From positions 62,001 through 126,000 of the forward strand of contig WLJH01000003.1 in the NCBI GenBank assembly GCA_009701885.1: 64,000 bases of DNA. Direction: 5' to 3'. Every line of letters starts with the position of its first letter. The stretch's first letter is position 1. The notes below the pieces were generated by a model, which did not search any database, was not told where the DNA came from, and saw only the letters and a list, made by a program, of their open reading frames with translations. Positions 25,364 to 33,956 of this stretch are shown here, piece by piece. This DNA comes from Actinomycetota bacterium. GTDB lineage: Bacteria; Actinomycetota; Actinomycetes; Propionibacteriales; Nocardioidaceae. The translations under genes and the position numbers were made by a program.

Positions 25364-26352
25364 GGGGCGCCCCGCCGCTGCCGACGCCACGCGGGGAGCT
25401 GTCCGAGGCCCTCGTCGCCGCCCTGGGCGGCCGCGGCGTGACGCGTTGCCTGGAGCCGGACTCCGCCGCGGACGAGGCGCTCTCGCTGTGGATCCTCTAC
25501 GAGCTGCACCACCGGGGCTTCGAGGGCGTCGACGACGCCCTGGAGTGGGATCCCGCGCTGCTCGTGTGTCGGGCCCACCTCGAGCACGACCTCGAGGCGC
25601 GCTGGCGACGCCGCGCCCGCGCGGTGGTCGCGCCCGCGCAGCAGCGGTGCGAGGCCGGTGAGGACCTGGCGCCGGTCTTCTTCGACCTCTGCGAGACCGA
25701 CACCGGCGGTGGGTCCATCGCCTCGTTCCTCCAGCGCGACGCGGACCTCGACCAGGTGCTGGCGGTGCTGCGGCAGCGCTCGATCTACCACGTGCGCGAG
25801 CAGGACCCCTCGATGTGGACCCTGCCGCGGCTCGACGACGAGACCAAGGCGCACCTGGTGGCGATCGCCGCCGACGAGTACGGCAACGGCGACCCGGCCC
25901 GACTGCACGCCGTCCTGTGGCGGCGCGGGGTGGAGGCGTGCGGCCTCGGCAGCGGCTACGCGGCGTACGTCGACGAGGCGCTGCCCGAGGTGCTGGAGCA
26001 GGTCAACCTGATGTCGATGCTGGGCCTGCACCGGCGGCTGGTGCCGGCGGCGCTGGGTCACCTGGCGGCCTTCGAGGTGACCAGCGCGGTGCCGTCGCGC
26101 CGGGTCGCGCGCGGGCTGGAGCGCGTGGGTGCGCCGGAGGAGATGGTCGACTACTACCGCGAGCACATGGTGGCCGACGCGGTGCACGAGCAGCTGGCCG
26201 TGCGCCGGATGCTCGGCTCGCTGGTCGCGCACGACCCCGACACGCTGCCCGACGTGCTGTGGGGCGGCGCGGTCTGCCTGCTCGCCGAGCAGGCGACCGC
26301 CACCGCGGTGCTCGCCCACGTCGGCGCCGACCGGGAGCCGGCGGTCGCATGA
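25360..26352 (+). CDS. Iron-containing redox enzyme family (heme-oxygenase-like diiron) protein
   Basis: A 330-residue all-helical protein of the heme-oxygenase-like diiron group. Its signature is the cluster LMSMLGLHRRLVPAALGHLAAFEVTS together with YYREHMVADAVHEQL, where histidines and glutamates can bind two irons. Family members use oxygen on varied small substrates; no substrate can be named here. GTG start with GGGAGGA upstream. The stop overlaps the CDGSH gene (ATGA), giving a two-protein unit. Confidence 0.82.
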   Translation: MRGAPPLPTPRGELSEALVAALGGRGVTRCLEPDSAADEALSLWILYELHHRGFEGVDDALEWDPALLVCRAHLEHDLEARWRRRARAVVAPAQQRCEAGEDLAPVFFDLCETDTGGGSIASFLQRDADLDQVLAVLRQRSIYHVREQDPSMWTLPRLDDETKAHLVAIAADEYGNGDPARLHAVLWRRGVEACGLGSGYAAYVDEALPEVLEQVNLMSMLGLHRRLVPAALGHLAAFEVTSAVPSRRVARGLERVGAPEEMVDYYREHMVADAVHEQLAVRRMLGSLVAHDPDTLPDVLWGGAVCLLAEQATATAVLAHVGADREPAVA

Positions 26353-26621
26353 GCAGCCGAGCCGGACGAGCGACCGACGAGCGCGAGGTCATGCTGTGCG
26401 CCGACGGCCCGATCCTGCTGCCTGGCCCGGTCACCGTCGAGGACGAGGACGGCGTCAAGCACCACTCCGAGCGCCCGGTCGTCGCGGTCTGCCGCTGCGG
26501 TGCCACCGGCAGCGCGCCGTGGTGCGACGGCTCGCACAAGCTCGTACGCCGCGGCGCCGGGCCCCGCGCCGTCCCGCGCCCCCGGCGCAGCGGCTCCGAT
26601 CGTCCGCTCGAGGACTACTGA
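26349..26621 (+). CDS. CDGSH iron-sulfur domain protein
   Basis: A 90-residue protein with the [2Fe-2S] motif CRCGATGSAPWCDGSHK (about 47-63): three cysteines and one histidine. There is no membrane anchor, as expected for a bacterial cytoplasmic form. An arginine-rich tail follows. Its ATG overlaps the stop of the diiron protein gene. It may supply electrons to that partner; this is inferred only from the coupling. Confidence 0.92.
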   Translation: MSSRAGRATDEREVMLCADGPILLPGPVTVEDEDGVKHHSERPVVAVCRCGATGSAPWCDGSHKLVRRGAGPRAVPRPRRSGSDRPLEDY

Positions 26622-26652
26622 CGGCCGAGGCGGCCGGCACGTCCGGAACGCC

Positions 26653-27021
26653 TCAGCCGGCAGGCGTGAGCACGCAGAACTCGTTGCCCTCGGGGTCGGC
26701 GAGCACGGCCCAGCCCTTGTCACCCTTGCGCAGGTCGTCGACGAGCGTGGCGCCGAGGCCGAGGACGCGCTCGACCTCCTCGTCGCGGGACCGGTCGGTG
26801 GGCCGCAGGCACATGTGCATGCGGTTCTTGACCGTCTTGGGCTCCGGCACCCGGATGAAGATGATCTCCCGGCCCCCGGGGCCGACCAGCCAGCACTCGT
26901 CGTCGTCCGGACCGAGCTCGGCGTCGGGCAGGCGGAAGTCCTCCAGCACCTGGGCCCACCACCTCACCTGGGACAGCGGGTTGGCGGAGTCGATGCAGAA
27001 GTTCGCGGTGCGGGAGGCCAT
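26653..27021 (-). CDS. Glyoxalase/VOC-family protein
   Basis: A 122-residue vicinal-oxygen-chelate fold protein. It has the pattern ANFCIDSANPLSQVRWW at the N-terminus and ends with VLADPEGNEFCVL, both common in VOC proteins of unknown substrate. ATG 27021 is preferred; an in-frame start exists 15 bases upstream. It is convergent with the CDGSH gene. Confidence 0.85.
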   Translation of the reverse strand: MASRTANFCIDSANPLSQVRWWAQVLEDFRLPDAELGPDDDECWLVGPGGREIIFIRVPEPKTVKNRMHMCLRPTDRSRDEEVERVLGLGATLVDDLRKGDKGWAVLADPEGNEFCVLTPAG

Positions 27022-27099
27022 GCGCGTGATCCTCACGGACCCGGCGCGCTCGCCGCACCGACCTTTCCGGTGACTCCGCCCTCGGGGAGCGAGCCCCGG

Positions 27100-29133
27100 C
27101 TAGGGCACGGTGACCTGCGTGCCGGTGGTCGCGGAGTTCCCGCCGTAGTCGGTGGCGGTCAGCTCGACCCAGATCTCGGTGCCGGACTCTAGCGGCTCGA
27201 AGTCGTAGAGCAGGTTGGGGATGTCGGCGTAGAGCCCGACGTCGGTGGTCGGCTCCCAGATCCCCTCGCCGTCGGCGGTGTAGGTCAGCACGTCCGGCAC
27301 GAGCAGCCCCTCGGGGTCGGGCGGCAGCTCGCCGTACCCCTGGCTGTCGGGGTCGTAGCCGTAGAGCGTCTCGCTGACGAAGCCGCCACCCTCGACGTCC
27401 AGCACCGCGGAGAGCAGGGCCTCCTGGGGGGTCTCCGGGTCGTAGGAGGGGTAGTAGGTCAGCGGGATGTCGAGGTAGCCGTAGGCCAGGTCCTCGCTGA
27501 GGTCGAGGTCGAGGTAGCCGTAGGCGGTGTCCACCTGGTCGTCGAGGACCAGGACCGTCAGGTCGTAGGTGCCGTAGACCTCGGCGGTGTCGGGGTCGAC
27601 GTCGGCGATCTCCTCGCCGAGGTAGGTCACCGACCCGTCGCCGTTGACCAGGCCGTAGGAGATGACCGCATCGGTGAGGTTGCCCAGCGCCGCGTCGGCG
27701 AAGCTGGCCTTCAGCTCCAAGGTGCCGTCCTCGGCCAGGTTCACGGTCGGCTCGCCGTCGGCGGTGTCGAACTCCGGCAGCTCGTCGGTGGGGATCGCGT
27801 CGCCGGCCTCGTAGTACTCCAGCAGCAGCTCCTCCCACGGGTCGGCCTCGGCGACCTCCTGGTACGCCGGGTCGGCGAGGTCCGCGGAGGGCGGCAGGTA
27901 GACCGAGAGACCGGTGGCGTCGGCCGTCGCCGGGCCGGCCACGGAGTCGATGACCACGTCGTCGAGGGCCGTCGCGATCGCCTCGGCCGGCGCAGACACC
28001 TCCTCGGCGTCCGCCCCGATCGCCTCGACCAGCAGGCCGAGGTCGGAGTGGTTGCTGTCCTGCATGGGGTCGGGGCTCTTGCCGAAGGCCAAGACGGTGC
28101 TCTCCGCGCGGCCCACGGCCGGCGCGACCTCGGGGGTCTGGCCGAGCTCGTCGCTGAACGCCTCGACCGCCTCGTCGAGCGCCGGCATCCGGGTCAGGTC
28201 GATCATCGAGAGGGTGATGTCGGCCTCCGTGCCGGAGTCGATCGCCTGCTGCTCGAAGCCGTCGAGGATCGCCGAGCCGAAGGTCTCGGTGCCGGTGGTG
28301 GGGTCCTCGGCCAGCACCGAGAGGCTGCGGTAGTCCCAGCCGTGGCCGGGCTCGAGCTCCTGGGAGGCGACCATCCGCCGGGCCACGGGCGCCATGGCGC
28401 TGGCGACCTCGTAGCTGGCCATGAGGCAGGCGTCGAAGCCCAACAGGTCGAGCTTCTCCACGCCGGCCTCCTCCAGCCCGGCGCTGATGCCGTCACCGAT
28501 GTCGATGAGGTCCAGGACGTCGTAGTCGGACCCCTCGTCGGGTCCGATGCCCGGCCACCCGGCGCCGTGGTCGGAGATGATGAGAGCGTACTTGTCGGCC
28601 GGGTGGTCCGCGATGCCCTGGGCGATGAAGTCGGCCAGTGTCGCGGGGTCGGCGGAGTTCACGTCACCCAGGTCGGCCACCAGCTCGGTGCGGCCTGGCT
28701 CGGTGAGGTCCAGCACCCGCCCGCCGACCCAGTCGCCCTGGTCGAGGAGCGGCTCCTCGCCGTACCCGGCGTTGCGGTCGACGAAGGCGCGCACCTTCAG
28801 CTTGTCGGTCGAGCCGACCTCGCCGGCCTCGTTGATGTCAGTCACCATGAAGGGCTCGAGGTCGGTGTCGGCCATCGAGTAGATGAGGACGGTCCAGCTC
28901 TCGCCGGGCTGCTCCACGTCGGCGGCCGGCGCCTGCGCCCCGCCCTGGCCGCCGCTCTCCCCGGAACCGCAGCCGGCCAGGGCCGGGGTGGCCAGGAGCG
29001 CCAGCAGCGCGAGGGCCGCCAGCGGGCGGGACGCGGGGCCCGAGGTGGAGCGGGTCGCTGGACGGGTCGTGGAACAGGTCGTGGAACGGGGGAGGGAGCC
29101 GGCGCCGAGCCGCCGTGCACGAGCACGGGTCAT
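27100..29133 (-). CDS. Clostripain-family (C11) cysteine peptidase lipoprotein
   Basis: A 677-residue exported protein. After an arginine-rich start, a hydrophobic stretch ends in a lipobox at Cys55 (PALAGC). The C11 peptidase core has the catalytic histidine in IISDHGAGW (His189) and cysteine in LLGFDACLMAS (Cys236). Clostripain-type enzymes cleave after basic residues. The last third is acidic and beta-rich with repeated tyrosine/aspartate segments and probably an extracellular binding domain. The ATG has a TAGCCT -10 six bases upstream, so the mRNA appears leaderless. Confidence 0.88.
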   Translation of the reverse strand: MTRARARRLGAGSLPRSTTCSTTRPATRSTSGPASRPLAALALLALLATPALAGCGSGESGGQGGAQAPAADVEQPGESWTVLIYSMADTDLEPFMVTDINEAGEVGSTDKLKVRAFVDRNAGYGEEPLLDQGDWVGGRVLDLTEPGRTELVADLGDVNSADPATLADFIAQGIADHPADKYALIISDHGAGWPGIGPDEGSDYDVLDLIDIGDGISAGLEEAGVEKLDLLGFDACLMASYEVASAMAPVARRMVASQELEPGHGWDYRSLSVLAEDPTTGTETFGSAILDGFEQQAIDSGTEADITLSMIDLTRMPALDEAVEAFSDELGQTPEVAPAVGRAESTVLAFGKSPDPMQDSNHSDLGLLVEAIGADAEEVSAPAEAIATALDDVVIDSVAGPATADATGLSVYLPPSADLADPAYQEVAEADPWEELLLEYYEAGDAIPTDELPEFDTADGEPTVNLAEDGTLELKASFADAALGNLTDAVISYGLVNGDGSVTYLGEEIADVDPDTAEVYGTYDLTVLVLDDQVDTAYGYLDLDLSEDLAYGYLDIPLTYYPSYDPETPQEALLSAVLDVEGGGFVSETLYGYDPDSQGYGELPPDPEGLLVPDVLTYTADGEGIWEPTTDVGLYADIPNLLYDFEPLESGTEIWVELTATDYGGNSATTGTQVTVP

Positions 29134-29145
29134 GGTCGCAGGCTA
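29134..29145 (-). promoter_or_regulatory. Leaderless promoter of the C11 peptidase gene
   Basis: On the minus strand TAGCCT (29145-29140) lies six bases before the ATG at 29133. No ribosome-binding site fits in that space. Confidence 0.5.
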
Positions 29146-29292
29146 GGGCGGTGCAGGTGCGGGACAGGTGCGGATCGCGGCGCGGGCCGGTCTGGTCCAG
29201 ACCCCCGGTGGGACGCGGCTCACGTCTGCTGGACAACGGACTCACCCGCACGATCGAAGTCGCGCCGGCGGCGCCCGGGATGGACTGGTCCG

Positions 29293-30003
29293 GTGCAGAC
29301 CTCGGCCCTCCCCCCGACCGTCGACCAGTGCGTGGGCGCGTCCGTCCCGAAGCCGGCCGCCGCCAGCCACGACGTCCTCGACCTCGCTCCGGACGACCGG
29401 CGCACCGCCTTCGTCGGCCGGCTCGAGATCGCGTGGGACCCCCGCATCCTCGAGCCGCGGCCCTGGACCGCCGACCAGTCCCGCTGGGCGGCCCGCCTGC
29501 TGACGACCCTGCCCCCGGGGCCGGTGCTGGAGCTGTGCAGCGGAGCCGGGCACATCGGCCTGCTGACCGTCGCCGGGACGCGCCGCGAGCTCGTCTGCGT
29601 CGACCGGGAGCCCGTCGCGACGGCGTACGCCGCCGACAACGCCGCGCGCAACGGCATCGGCGCGCAGGTGCACGCCCGGACGGCCACCATCGAGGAGGTG
29701 GCCGAGGAGCCGACCCGCTACGCGCTGGTGCTCGCCGACCCGCCGTGGGTGCCGTCGGCCGGCATCGACCGCTTCCCCGAGGACCCGCCGGGCGCCATCG
29801 ACGGCGGCCCCGACGGCACCGACCTCGCGGTGGCGTGCGTCCGGACCGCGGCCACGGTGCTGCTGCCCGGGGGTGCGCTCGTGCTCCAGCTCGGCACCGC
29901 CGAGCAGGCGACCGGCGCAGTCGCCGAGGCTGCCGCGGCCCACGGGCTCACCGTCGAGGAGGTCCGTCCCTGCGCCGGCGGGGTCCTGGTGCTCCTGCGC
30001 TGA
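29293..30003 (+). CDS. Class I SAM-dependent methyltransferase
   Basis: About 236 residues. The SAM-binding loop is VLELCSGAGHIGLLT, with an acidic VCVDREP end of the second strand, and the catalytic motif is ADPPWVPS (a form of NPPY/DPPY). This resembles N5-glutamine or RNA methyltransferases of the HemK/RlmJ type. The start is uncertain: GTG 29293 is used, and GTG 29332 also fits. The target is unknown. The gene ends ahead of a very strong hairpin. Confidence 0.8.
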   Translation: MQTSALPPTVDQCVGASVPKPAAASHDVLDLAPDDRRTAFVGRLEIAWDPRILEPRPWTADQSRWAARLLTTLPPGPVLELCSGAGHIGLLTVAGTRRELVCVDREPVATAYAADNAARNGIGAQVHARTATIEEVAEEPTRYALVLADPPWVPSAGIDRFPEDPPGAIDGGPDGTDLAVACVRTAATVLLPGGALVLQLGTAEQATGAVAEAAAAHGLTVEEVRPCAGGVLVLLR

Positions 30004-30022
30004 CTGACCACAGGACGCCGAA

Positions 30023-30065
30023 CCGGCGCATCTTTCCGTACGAGCTGTACGGAAAGATGCGCCGG
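30023..30065. terminator. Perfect 19-bp hairpin, bidirectional terminator
   Basis: Arms 30023-30041 and 30047-30065 are perfectly complementary over 19 base pairs around the five-base loop GAGCT; allowing one mismatch, pairing extends about six more base pairs outward (CGCCGA/TCGGCG). It sits between convergent genes (methyltransferase plus, small membrane protein minus) and so can serve both. The centre carries the AT-richer CTTTCC/GGAAAG, giving short A and T runs on either strand. Confidence 0.75.
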
Positions 30066-30099
30066 CTCGGCGAGATGACGGTCGCCCCGGAGGGAGGGG

Positions 30100-30267
30100 T
30101 CAGGAAAGGGCGGGAGCCGCGGGACCGGCAGCGAGTCCGCCGATGACGGGGTTCTCCTCGCGGTCCACCTCGTCGCCGGAGACGAGCCCGACGATCAGCA
30201 TGATCGTCAGGCCGATGACGAAGAACCCGACGACGATGGCGACGATCGCCTTGGTCCGGACGTTCAC
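30100..30267 (-). CDS. Small single-span membrane protein
   Basis: A 55-residue protein with one hydrophobic helix (AIVAIVVGFFVIGLTIMLIV) after a short basic start, followed by an acidic, proline/alanine-rich tail. The GTG start has GGAAGGAG upstream and overlaps the stop of the upstream gene as GTGA. No family recognised. It is probably co-expressed with the 158-residue protein. Confidence 0.65.
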   Translation of the reverse strand: MNVRTKAIVAIVVGFFVIGLTIMLIVGLVSGDEVDREENPVIGGLAAGPAAPALS

Positions 30268-30740
30268 GACGACGCTCCTTCCGGGCTCGGGGCCAGGTCG
30301 GGGCGTGCCTCGTGGTGGCGGCGGCCCTGGGTGCGGTGGGACTCCTTCATCTCCGCCTCGTGCACGTGGCGGCGGCCCTGCACGAGCTGCTCGCGCACCT
30401 CGCGCTCGAGCCCGGTGAAGGCGGTGTAGTAGTGGTCGTCGTAGTCCTCGACGACCTGGAAGGTCCACCGGCCGGCGATGACGTTGCGTCCGACGAGCTC
30501 GTCGTCCAAGCGCTGCGCCAGCTCGTCGTGGCCGGCCTCGCGGAAGAGGTCGACGGCCTCGCGCAGGCAGCGCTCGGTGTCGCCGGTGCGGCGGTGGAAG
30601 GCGTACAGGTGACCGCGGGACTCCTCGCAGAGGTCCAGGGCCTTGCTCAGCCGCCCGATGGCCTCGACGGTGGCGTCGCTGACGCCGTCGGGGCGCGTGT
30701 GCTCGGGGGCGGGTACGTCGTCGTGCGGGTGCTCAGGCAT
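30264..30740 (-). CDS. Hypothetical helical protein
   Basis: A 158-residue soluble, charged, mainly helical protein. The middle (ALDLCEESRGHLYAFHRRTGDTERCLREAVDLFREAGHDELAQRL) looks like a ferritin-like or four-helix bundle element but lacks a clear metal motif. A conserved-looking VVEDYDDHYYTAF follows. It ends in a charged tail. Start ATG. I know no function; it is coupled to the small membrane protein downstream and lies next to a stress sigma factor gene. Confidence 0.7.
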   Translation of the reverse strand: MPEHPHDDVPAPEHTRPDGVSDATVEAIGRLSKALDLCEESRGHLYAFHRRTGDTERCLREAVDLFREAGHDELAQRLDDELVGRNVIAGRWTFQVVEDYDDHYYTAFTGLEREVREQLVQGRRHVHEAEMKESHRTQGRRHHEARPDLAPSPEGASS

Positions 30741-30771
30741 GCCTGGAGGGTTCCCGCTGGGCCGGTCGCGG

Positions 30772-30789
30772 CACCCACCTCGGTGGGTG
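30772..30789. terminator. Short hairpin between sigma factor and hypothetical gene
   Basis: CACCCACC (30772-30779) pairs with GGTGGGTG (30782-30789), leaving a two-base centre. It lies 32 bases upstream of the ATG at 30740, after the sigma factor gene on the same strand. It could end sigma factor transcripts or be a protein-binding site. Confidence 0.4.
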
Positions 30790-30861
30790 ATGCCGTCCGC
30801 GGCCGAGCTCCCGAGAGGCCGAGCGGGCAGCTCTTCGCGGAGGTCCTGCCCACTCGGCGTC

Positions 30862-31812
30862 TCAGGCGGCGGACGACGGGACGACCCGGTGGCGGGGTAC
30901 GGGCGCGGGCGCGGGCCCGTCGAGCTGGTGGCGCAGTCGCCGCAGGATGCGGTGCAGCAGCCGTGACACATGGGTCTGCGTGACCCCGAGCCGCTCGGCG
31001 ATCTCGCCTTGGGTGAGCTCGTCGACGAAGCGCAGCTGCACCACCAGCCGGTCCCGCTCGCCGAGCGTGGCCAGCGCCGGACGCAGCGAGAGCAGGTCGT
31101 CGATGCGGCCGAAGCCGGCGTCCTCGCTTAGCCGACCGCCCAGCGTCGGGCCGGTCTCCCCGTCGCCGACGTCGAGCGGCTTGTCGAGGGAGAGCGCGCT
31201 CCAGGCGTGGTGCGCGTTGAGCGCCTGGGCGCACTCGGCCACCGAGACGCCGAGCGCGTGCGCCAGCTCCTCGAGGGTGGCCTCGCGACCGAGGAGCTGC
31301 AGCAGGCGGTCGGACTCCTTGCGCGCCCGGCCCTCGAGCTCCTGCAGTGCCCGCGGCGGACGCACCGACCACGACCGGTCGCGGAAGTGCCGCTGCACCT
31401 CTCCGCGGATCGTCGGCACGGCGAAGCTCAGCAGGTCCTCGGCCTTGGTCGGGTCGAAGCGCCTCACGGCCTTGACCAGGCCCTCGTAGGCGGCCTGGGT
31501 CAGGTCGTCGCCGTCGACACCGCGGCGGCGGTACCGCGCGGCGACGGCCTCGGCCACGCCGGTGTTGAGCCGCACGACGCTGGTGAGCACCAGCTGCCGG
31601 GCCGGCCGGTCGGCCGGGAGGCCGTGGGCGAAGGCGACGAGCGCGGTCGTCGTACGCCGTCGGGCGTCGTCGCCCTGGTGGCCCGCCCGGGCGGGGCGGG
31701 TCGCCGGCGCGGCGTCGTCGGGCACGGGCAGGAACGGGCGGGTGGGTCCGGGGGTGTGCTCGTCGTCTGCCGTGGCAGGCAGAGCCGGAGAGGACGGGAC
31801 GTGGATCGCCAT
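30862..31812 (-). CDS. Sigma-70 family factor, SigB/SigF/SigG group
   Basis: A 316-residue alternative sigma factor. A proline/alanine-rich N-terminus (about 85 residues) precedes region 2 (GDDLTQAAYEGLVKAVRRFDP, IRGEVQRHFRD), region 3 (LEELAHALGVSVAEC) and region 4 (LTQGEIAERLGVTQTHVSRLLHRIL). The layout and SWSVRPPR segment match the stress/sporulation group controlled by anti-sigma factors, but no anti-sigma or antagonist gene is adjacent. Start ATG 31812 has AGGAG upstream; a longer in-frame form lacks it. Confidence 0.88.
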   Translation of the reverse strand: MAIHVPSSPALPATADDEHTPGPTRPFLPVPDDAAPATRPARAGHQGDDARRRTTTALVAFAHGLPADRPARQLVLTSVVRLNTGVAEAVAARYRRRGVDGDDLTQAAYEGLVKAVRRFDPTKAEDLLSFAVPTIRGEVQRHFRDRSWSVRPPRALQELEGRARKESDRLLQLLGREATLEELAHALGVSVAECAQALNAHHAWSALSLDKPLDVGDGETGPTLGGRLSEDAGFGRIDDLLSLRPALATLGERDRLVVQLRFVDELTQGEIAERLGVTQTHVSRLLHRILRRLRHQLDGPAPAPVPRHRVVPSSAA

Positions 31813-32094
31813 GGGGCGGCTCCTGGGTGATGCCACGCTCAGGAGGTGGCTGCGCAGGGAACCGGCTGTTCTGCAGCTCCCAAGATCTCTCCACCGTAGG
31901 CGCCGATCGACGTCCCGGCTAGGCGAGGGCGCCACCGAAGGGGTGAAGAACCTGGTGGAGGCTGGTTCCAGCCGGGATCATCGAGCGCTTGGCCCCGACA
32001 CGACCAGCCGGGGCGGAGAGCCGTCCGCGCCCGCCGACGAGCCCCGAGGGTCCCGGCGCACGCCATCCCCTGACCCCGCCGGAGGTGCCACACG
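31813..32094. other. Intergenic region, sigma factor / GAF-ANTAR
   Basis: A 282-base gap between divergent genes that must carry both promoters. I found no clear inverted repeat or matching SigB/SigF promoter (GTTT...GGGTA). Confidence 0.35.
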
Positions 32095-32844
32095 ATGACC
32101 ACCGACTCCCTCGCGACGCCCGACGACGCCGCCCACCCCGATGCTCCAGCCGCGGACACCGGTCTCGCCGCCTGGCTGGCCGGGGTCTCCCAGCACCTGC
32201 TGCCCGACGGCAACACCGGGCTGACCACGGACCTGGTCGTCCAGCGCGCGCTCGACGTCGTCCCGAAGGCGGACGGGTGCGGGCTGACCCTGCGCGGGCG
32301 CCGGGGGGTCCTCGGCACGGCGGCCGCGACCTCTGAGCAGGTCTCGCAGGCCGACCACGCGCAGTACGACCTCGACGAGGGACCCTGCCTGGAGTCGGCC
32401 GAGGGCGGGGGCAGCTTCCGCAGTCATGACCTCGCCGCGGACATGCGCTGGTCGCGGTGGTCGCCGCGCGCGGTCGAGATCGGCTTCCACTCCGTGCTGT
32501 CGATCCGCCTGAGCACCGAGCGGGAGGAGATCGGGGCGATCAACCTGTACGCCGCGGACCCGCACGCCTTCGACGACGACGCCCTGAACGTCGCCGAGGT
32601 CTACGCCAGCCTCGCGGCCTCGGCGCTGAGCCAGGCCAAGCTGGTCGAGGGCCTGCGGACGGCCGTCGACTCCCGGCACCAGATCGGGATCGCGCAGGGG
32701 ATCCTCATGGCTCGTTACGAGCTGCGCACCGACCAGGCCTTCGAGGTCCTGCGACGGCTCTCCAACGACCACAACCTGCCGCTGCGGCAGGTGGCTGCCC
32801 GCATCGTCGAGGTGGTCGGCATCCCCGCGGAGCTGGCCCGCTAG
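32095..32844 (+). CDS. GAF and ANTAR domain regulator
   Basis: A 249-residue regulator with a GAF sensor domain (about 40-165) and a C-terminal ANTAR RNA-binding domain (about 180-245) that begins SRHQIGIAQGILMARYEL. ANTAR proteins prevent transcription termination by binding paired hairpins. The ligand of the GAF domain is unknown. The start follows an AGG-containing site. A second GAF-ANTAR gene lies at 33957. Confidence 0.92.
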   Translation: MTTDSLATPDDAAHPDAPAADTGLAAWLAGVSQHLLPDGNTGLTTDLVVQRALDVVPKADGCGLTLRGRRGVLGTAAATSEQVSQADHAQYDLDEGPCLESAEGGGSFRSHDLAADMRWSRWSPRAVEIGFHSVLSIRLSTEREEIGAINLYAADPHAFDDDALNVAEVYASLAASALSQAKLVEGLRTAVDSRHQIGIAQGILMARYELRTDQAFEVLRRLSNDHNLPLRQVAARIVEVVGIPAELAR

Positions 32845-32946
32845 GGACCGCCTCCCGGTCCGGACGTGGGACGGCCCGGCTGCCGAGCGGGGCGGTCGGT
32901 CAGCCGGGCCGCGCTCCGGAGGTGGGAGGGCCGGTGGGGGAGCGGG

Positions 32947-33702
32947 TCAGACCGCAGCCAGCCGGCTGCCGGGATCGATCGCGACCTCGTCCTCCGGCAG
33001 CGCGGGGACCTCGCTGGTCTCCAAGTGCTCGGCCACCCACATGGCGGCGTCGACGCGACGCTCGACGCCGATCTTGCGGTAAGCCGCACGCACGAAGGTC
33101 TTGACCGAGTTGATGCTGAGGTAGCAGCGCGCGGCGATCTCGTCGTTGCTCAGCCCGGCGGCGATGAGCACGAGCATCTGCCGCTCGCGCTGGCTCAGGC
33201 TCTGCGCTGCGGACCCGCGGGCGCCCGTGCCGGGGCCGCTCACCTCGGGCGCGGGCTTGCGGAACGCGTGCCGGATCGCCGCGGCCAGCATCGGCCCGTC
33301 GGCGCTCTTGGGCAGCCAGCCGTCGGGGTCGGGACCGGCGGCGGGGGTCTTGAGCAGGCGACGCTGCTCCTCGGGCCACGCGAGTGCCAGGCAGGTCCAG
33401 CCGGCGGCGCGGGCGGCGGTCACCGCAGCGGCGTACGACGCCGGCGGGGCGCCCGCGTCGTGCAGCAGCACCCCGCGCTGCGGGGCGGTGCCGATGGTCG
33501 CACTCGGCACCAGGTGCACGCCGGGCTGCTCGGAGAGCAGGGCGACGAGGCCCACGGAGAGCGGGCTCTGCCACTCGGGCAGGGAGACCAGGACGGTGCC
33601 GGGTCCGGCGGACGCGGGCTCGGTGGGACCGGCGCCACTGGTGCCGGCGGGCGCGGTGCCGACCGGGGTGGACGGGGCAGGGGGAGTGGTGCTGCGGGGC
33701 AT
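32947..33702 (-). CDS. LuxR-family DNA-binding regulator
   Basis: A 251-residue protein. The C-terminal LuxR helix-turn-helix (about 185-245) has SQRERQMLVLIAAGLSNDEIAARCYLSINSVKTFVRAAYRKIGV. The N-terminal half resembles a receiver fold but lacks a convincing phosphoacceptor aspartate, so it may be an atypical regulator. A good GAGGAGG site precedes the ATG. It lies between the two GAF-ANTAR genes on the opposite strand. Confidence 0.88.
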   Translation of the reverse strand: MPRSTTPPAPSTPVGTAPAGTSGAGPTEPASAGPGTVLVSLPEWQSPLSVGLVALLSEQPGVHLVPSATIGTAPQRGVLLHDAGAPPASYAAAVTAARAAGWTCLALAWPEEQRRLLKTPAAGPDPDGWLPKSADGPMLAAAIRHAFRKPAPEVSGPGTGARGSAAQSLSQRERQMLVLIAAGLSNDEIAARCYLSINSVKTFVRAAYRKIGVERRVDAAMWVAEHLETSEVPALPEDEVAIDPGSRLAAV

Positions 33703-33956
33703 GGTGCTGGCCTCCTCTGGTGGGGGTGGCCTGCTGGTACCCACCTCGCTCGGATCCAGCCCCACCGGTCCGTGACGGCCCCGTCGAGCGGGCCCGGCGG
33801 GCTGGTCGACGGTGTACCCGGACCGGAGGACCGGGTTCCGTCCCGCCGCGGTCCGAGGTGTGTCGTGATGTGCGCGCCCTGGGTGCGGCAGGGCATGATG
33901 CGCCTGCCTGGAGAAGACGGGCGCAGGTGCAGAGCCGTTCTCCTAGGTGGTCCCGA

